Below are positions 13,607-16,854 of a stretch of DNA of 16,854 nucleotides, in pieces; position 1 is the first letter of the stretch; each line of letters opens with the position of its first letter. The stretch comes from Candidatus Aciduliprofundum sp. JdFR-45 (GTDB lineage Archaea > Thermoplasmatota > Thermoplasmata > Thermoplasmatales > JdFR-45): contig MTNG01000083.1 in assembly GCA_002011395.1 (NCBI GenBank), forward strand, positions 1 to 16,854, given 5' to 3'. The position numbers and the translations under genes are program-made. A model generated the notes under the pieces. The model did not search any database. It was not told where the DNA came from and saw nothing but the letters and a program-made list of their open reading frames with translations.

Positions 13607-13957
13607 ATGTCTGCAGACAAAGAATCTGTTATGTCTGAGTACTTTGGAGGACACATAGTCACCGCGCTCATCGGGTTCCACGTGGACACCAGGAAGATTG
13701 ATGAAATTGCACGCAGGGTTTCGGGGTATCCCTTCGTGGAGGACGTATTCATAGTGACGGGCGACTACGATGTTCTCATAAAGGCGAAGTTTCCAGGCTA
13801 TTCCGACTTCAAGAAATTTGTGCTTGAAGAACTTTCAGGGCTTGAGGGCGTGAAGGACTCAAACACCATGATGGTCGTAACGACCTATAAGGAGAGGGGT
13901 GTCAACTTTGAGCAGAGGGAGGTGATGGCGGATGACAGATGTGAATGCGATGCTTAA
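13607..13957 (+). CDS. Stand-alone RAM (Lrp/AsnC ligand-binding) domain protein
   Basis: A 116-residue protein with a single RAM fold (about 15-98) and no helix-turn-helix. The diagnostic stretch is VEDVFIVTGDYDVLIKAKF (44-62), equivalent to the TGxYD strand of Lrp/AsnC effector domains, followed by a helix and the final strand TMMVVTTYKER. RAM domains oligomerise and bind amino acids or other small ligands at subunit interfaces. Without a DNA-binding part it would act as a sensor or by joining full-length Lrp proteins. The ATG at 13607 is chosen over the GTG at 13598, which overlaps the SD. It lies 51 bases after feoB and overlaps the UPF0147 gene by 26 bases. A cysteine-containing tail (DDRCECDA) is unusual. 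Confidence 0.87.
   Translation: MSADKESVMSEYFGGHIVTALIGFHVDTRKIDEIARRVSGYPFVEDVFIVTGDYDVLIKAKFPGYSDFKKFVLEELSGLEGVKDSNTMMVVTTYKERGVNFEQREVMADDRCECDA
13918..13926 (+). promoter_or_regulatory. Full-length SD of the UPF0147 gene
   Basis: GGAGGTGAT would complement the usual archaeal 16S rRNA 3' end (AUCACCUCC) over nine bases, five bases before the ATG at 13932. It lies inside the RAM gene and fixes the UPF0147 start. Confidence 0.8.
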
Positions 13958-14204
13958 TGAGATTCTGGAACTCCTAGCCGAGTTGTCCGAAGACACCTCG
14001 GTTCCGAGAAACATCAGAAAAAGCGCCGCAGAGGCGAGGGCCAGGTTGATGAAGAAGGATGAACCCCTGGATGTGCGGGCCGCCAGCGCCATATTCATAC
14101 TGGACGAGATGGCGAACGACCCCAACATACCCGTACACGGTCGCACCATGGTCTACACGATAATAGGAAAACTGGAGGCGCTTTCCAGCGCCGCATCTAG
14201 GTGA
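13932..14204 (+). CDS. UPF0147 family protein
   Basis: A 90-residue all-helical archaeal protein (COG1698) of unknown function. The family pattern is clear: DTSVPRNIRKSAAEA (21-35), then LDVRAASAIFILDEMANDPNIPVHGRTMVY (46-75) and a final amphipathic helix. It is soluble and probably cytoplasmic. It overlaps the RAM gene by 26 bases and has a very strong SD, so it should be well translated from the same mRNA. Its end overlaps the convergent four-TM gene by eight bases. Confidence 0.9.
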   Translation: MTDVNAMLNEILELLAELSEDTSVPRNIRKSAAEARARLMKKDEPLDVRAASAIFILDEMANDPNIPVHGRTMVYTIIGKLEALSSAASR

Positions 14205-14595
14205 CGGACAGGTACACGTTGTGGAGGAACTCAACGCTCAGCGATACAAGAAGCATCCACATTATCATGTTTCTTATTATCGTGAAGTAGAGGCTCCACA
14301 TAGTTATGAGTTCAACGAAAAGGTACTGGAGAATCGCTATAAGCACCACCAGGCCCACCACGTGGTAAACGCCCCTGATGTAATAGGCGGCCCTAACCCT
14401 CCGTTCGTCTCCCATTATAAGCGTTAGAGGCACACCGACCGCACCCCACAGCATAAACAGAACGACTCCCGAAACGTAGGCCGTCCCAGAAATCCACCCC
14501 AGGACCCGGAAACCCGTATACGCCGCCAGTAGAATTATGAACTCAACGACCGGTGCGTGCTTCATTCGTATGTATCCCTTCATCGCCGGGTTCAT
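14197..14595 (-). CDS. Four-TM membrane protein of unknown function
   Basis: A 132-residue hydrophobic protein with four predicted helices at about 15-34, 39-60, 73-97 and 102-124. Short polar loops include GDERRVRAAYYIRG (62-75), whose positive charges suggest that this loop faces the cytoplasm. I do not recognise a family, and no catalytic or transport motif is visible. The ATG at 14595 gives 132 residues; an in-frame ATG at 14583 would suit a leaderless start from the TATA-like GGTTTA near 14611-14616. It lies 58 bases downstream of the large surface protein gene on the same strand and may be partly cotranscribed with it. Confidence 0.75.
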   Translation of the reverse strand: MNPAMKGYIRMKHAPVVEFIILLAAYTGFRVLGWISGTAYVSGVVLFMLWGAVGVPLTLIMGDERRVRAAYYIRGVYHVVGLVVLIAILQYLFVELITMWSLYFTIIRNMIMWMLLVSLSVEFLHNVYLSVT

Positions 14596-14627
14596 AGAAA
14601 ACAGAGAACATAAACCTTCCGGGAAAT

Positions 14628-14637
14628 CAATAAAAAG
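14628..14637 (-). promoter_or_regulatory. T-rich element between the two membrane protein genes
   Basis: CTTTTTATTG on the minus strand lies 16 bases past the stop of the large surface protein. It could be a T-rich archaeal terminator for that gene, a TATA box for the four-TM gene (predicted start near 14606), or both. No hairpin is present. Confidence 0.35.
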
Positions 14638-14653
14638 TGTAAGGGATGGGGGG

Positions 14654-16837
14654 TCAAAGCTCGTCCTCCATCAGCTCCTCCCCACCCGACGGAGGCGGAG
14701 TCGGGGGCTGCTCTTCGGGCTTTTCAAACTCCTGCGGTGCCATCTTCTTCCCGCGGGGTATCTTCGGCGCGCGTTCCTTGGCCGGTCTGGTGGATGCCCT
14801 GCCTGTGAGGTAAGGTCTGAATGTGTTGAACGCTATGAGGACGAGTATCACCGCCACGAGCACCGTCAGGAGGAACATGTCTGCGGACATCCCCGCTATC
14901 ACTCCCTGGGACCACTGAGGCGTGGAGTCCACGCTGAGGACCACCATATCCGAGGATATGTAGCGTCCGTCGGCAGAGTAGAGTTCAAAGTAGACATAAT
15001 GTCCACCCGTCACGGTGTCTTCGGGAATCGTTATCTGGACAGTTCCCGTCGTGGCCTCGTTCACATTTATGACTTTCATGTGCTCTGTATCGCTGTCTCC
15101 GTCAAAGCTGTAGTAAAGCAGATACACGTCGTCAAGGTCCCGCGTCTCCGGCAGTTCCAGTTCGTACATAATCGTTATCGTCTGGCCGGGGACGAACACG
15201 TCGTTGATCATATCGCTTTCCGTGAGCAGGCGCGCAGAGAACCTCGGCGTTGTCATTCTGTATATGACCGTAGACCCGCTGACCTTATAATCCCCTTCCT
15301 CTGCAACCACGTTCACGGCGATTCTATCCGCCCATTTGTACGGCTCCTCTGTTGGCACAACAATAGTGTATGTGGTAGCTGTCGTCTCCACGCTCTCTTT
15401 TCTCACGGGAGCGCCGTTCAGGTAATAGGTCACGGTGTAATTGTATGTGGGATTCGTCATGAGGCCGTTCGTGTCCAAGATTACGTCCACATTTATCGTC
15501 TCGCCGGAGCGCATGAAGTAATTCTTCTCCGGTATCACGTTGAGCGTACCCACGGACTTGCTCAGATACACGCTGTCTGAAATGGTCTTTCCGCCCTCAA
15601 CGGCCAGCACTGAAACCCATAGAGAGGTGGCATTCACCTGCGGGACTGTGAGCGTGTAGGTACTATCGGATGTCTCGTAGGTCGTGCTCCATATGCTCGT
15701 GTAATCTCTGTACGCCTCCACCGTTACGAGGTACATTGGATTGTGTATGTACTCGCTGTCCAGTATGAACCACAGGGTTATCCTGTCGCCGGGTCCAGTG
15801 AAGGTGTCCTTCTCAGGTATAACATAGAGATCGCCGTAGTCCACACCCACCCAGACGGACGTTTGAAGGTCGTCCTTTATGAGCTTGTCACCGTCGTATA
15901 TGTCCACCAGAATGGTGAGCCAGCCAGAGGATACCCATGTCGGTATTTTGTAGGAGAGGGTGTTTGATGACGACACCGTGTAGTATATTGTGTCGCCGCC
16001 CCACCGAATCCTCCAGTGATATATGAGGTTGCCGGAAGGATATGTACCTTCCGCCTTCACCTCAACGTTGAGGGTATCTCCCGGGGCGTACGAGTCCTTG
16101 TCGGTTGAGAGATACAGGATGTACTGCACCTTCTCCTCCATAGTTATTATCTCCTCGGTCTGATATCCTTTGACCTCCACCCTGAACATTATGCGCGTGC
16201 CCGGGTCGTAATTGGGCAGACGGTAGTACCACTTCGCATGGCCGTTGGATGATATGACCAGGTTGAGGTCGCCGCTGGAATACATGGCAATGTCCCGCCA
16301 CTGGTCCGGGGCGTCTTCAACGTAAACCGTTATGGGGCCGACATTCGCCCCGATGGCGTTTGAATATATGTCCAGCATCACGTAGCTGTTGGGGTAGTAA
16401 CCATCCTCCATGGAGTACACGTTCACGTTCACCCATATGTCATCCACATCAAAGTACAGAGAGACCTCCAGTACATCGCCACTCACATTGTAGGTCATAT
16501 AGAGTACATATCTCCCGGCAGTCATGTTGTACGTGCTCAGGGAGATCTGAAGAACCCCTGAGGGCGATGTGAAGTTGCCCTCTGCCACCATCGTGTCCCA
16601 TGGACCCCACCACAGGGTCTCCCATATCTCCCAGTGCCCTGCACCGCTCAGCAACTCGCCCGTGGTTGTGTTGTATGCGGCGTAATACGCCTTCAGAACC
16701 TCGTTTGTGAGGTAATAGTCCTTCTCCAGATACGCCTCAAACCGCTTCCCATCTATCTCATCGGATGCGCCGTAGGCAGAGAATGCAATGGTTGACATAA
16801 CCAGAATCGCCATCACCGCCATCGTCGTCGCTTTCAT
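14654..16837 (-). CDS. Large surface protein with Ig/MG2-like repeats
   Basis: A 727-residue type I membrane protein. A signal peptide covers about 1-24, with probable cleavage after AYGA. The exterior holds about six beta-sandwich units. Four repeat units open with a motif like the MG2 domains of alpha-2-macroglobulin-type proteins: LSTDKDSYAPGDTLNV (243-258), VIPEKDTFTGPGDRIT (339-354), VIPEKNYFMRSGETIN (434-449) and SDMINDVFVPGQTITI (541-556). A diverged first copy lies near 35-50. Several N-glycosylation sequons occur (N56, N88, N104, N117, N402, N466). One TM helix (about 652-671) precedes a basic linker and an acidic, proline-rich tail with PPTPPPSGG. A role in the cell envelope or adhesion is inference. 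GGAGGG at 16846-16851 is the SD. The promoter lies beyond the window edge. Confidence 0.85.
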   Translation of the reverse strand: MKATTMAVMAILVMSTIAFSAYGASDEIDGKRFEAYLEKDYYLTNEVLKAYYAAYNTTTGELLSGAGHWEIWETLWWGPWDTMVAEGNFTSPSGVLQISLSTYNMTAGRYVLYMTYNVSGDVLEVSLYFDVDDIWVNVNVYSMEDGYYPNSYVMLDIYSNAIGANVGPITVYVEDAPDQWRDIAMYSSGDLNLVISSNGHAKWYYRLPNYDPGTRIMFRVEVKGYQTEEIITMEEKVQYILYLSTDKDSYAPGDTLNVEVKAEGTYPSGNLIYHWRIRWGGDTIYYTVSSSNTLSYKIPTWVSSGWLTILVDIYDGDKLIKDDLQTSVWVGVDYGDLYVIPEKDTFTGPGDRITLWFILDSEYIHNPMYLVTVEAYRDYTSIWSTTYETSDSTYTLTVPQVNATSLWVSVLAVEGGKTISDSVYLSKSVGTLNVIPEKNYFMRSGETINVDVILDTNGLMTNPTYNYTVTYYLNGAPVRKESVETTATTYTIVVPTEEPYKWADRIAVNVVAEEGDYKVSGSTVIYRMTTPRFSARLLTESDMINDVFVPGQTITIMYELELPETRDLDDVYLLYYSFDGDSDTEHMKVINVNEATTGTVQITIPEDTVTGGHYVYFELYSADGRYISSDMVVLSVDSTPQWSQGVIAGMSADMFLLTVLVAVILVLIAFNTFRPYLTGRASTRPAKERAPKIPRGKKMAPQEFEKPEEQPPTPPPSGGEELMEDEL

Positions 16838-16845
16838 TTTAACAT

Positions 16846-16851
16846 CCCTCC
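16846..16851 (-). promoter_or_regulatory. SD of the large surface protein gene
   Basis: GGAGGG on the minus strand ends eight bases before the ATG at 16837. This supports that start over later in-frame ATG codons, and the choice keeps the signal peptide complete. Confidence 0.6.
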
Positions 16852-16854
16852 AAC

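Noticed and set aside
14537..15580. 347-codon plus-strand frame over the surface protein gene
   Set aside because: It is antisense to a protein with signal peptide, repeats and TM helix. The translation has no recognisable features and no upstream SD or TATA box.

Overview
The window is archaeal chromosomal DNA, and nearly every gene in it is recognisable. The diagnostic genes are archaeal translation factor aIF5B, archaeal-type AspRS, the long archaeal form of ribosomal protein S15, an archaeal RecJ-like DHH nuclease, the archaea-specific phosphopantothenate synthetase and a UPF0147 protein. Promoters are TATA-type. Several first genes start about 25 bases from their TATA box (apparently leaderless), while internal genes carry strong Shine-Dalgarno (SD) sequences, one of them the full GGAGGTGAT. 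Base composition is moderately GC-rich, and TTA, CTA and TCA codons are rare. A euryarchaeal lineage, perhaps Thermoplasmatota, is my guess; no rRNA is present to settle it.

Layout. Positions 1-125 hold the promoter region of a radical SAM/SPASM enzyme (126-1211, +), with a perfect inverted repeat over the TATA box. Then, all on the minus strand and read from right to left, come a two-TM surface protein (4294-4848), S-adenosylhomocysteine hydrolase (3026-4243) and aIF5B (1208-2968), each with its own TATA box. A complete 35-codon gene with promoter, SD and hairpin terminator lies at 5010-5117 (+). AspRS (5148-6443, -) and a YfcE-type phosphoesterase (6517-7137, +) diverge from a 73-base promoter region. 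A coiled-coil zinc-ribbon protein follows (7208-7999, +), and its 3' end overlaps a convergent operon on the minus strand: S15, RecJ-like nuclease, phosphopantothenate synthetase (10525 down to 7956). A FabG-like reductase (10592-11323, -) diverges from an iron-uptake cluster on the plus strand: feoA, feoB, a stand-alone RAM-domain protein and UPF0147 (11424-14204). The window ends with two minus-strand membrane proteins: a four-TM protein (14197-14595) and a 727-residue surface protein with Ig/MG2-like repeats (14654-16837).

How the genes fit together. Most are housekeeping genes: translation (aIF5B, AspRS, S15), the methyl cycle (AhcY), coenzyme A synthesis, DNA repair or replication (RecJ-like) and ferrous iron uptake (FeoAB). 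The less ordinary items are a DtxR/IdeR-like palindrome at the feoA start site, the RAM-only protein behind feoB, the 35-residue gene, the inverted repeat at the radical SAM promoter, and two surface proteins sharing a proline-rich cytoplasmic tail. I found no mobile element, CRISPR array, tRNA, rRNA or pseudogene. No gene-free stretch exceeds 300 bases; the longest is 4849-5009.
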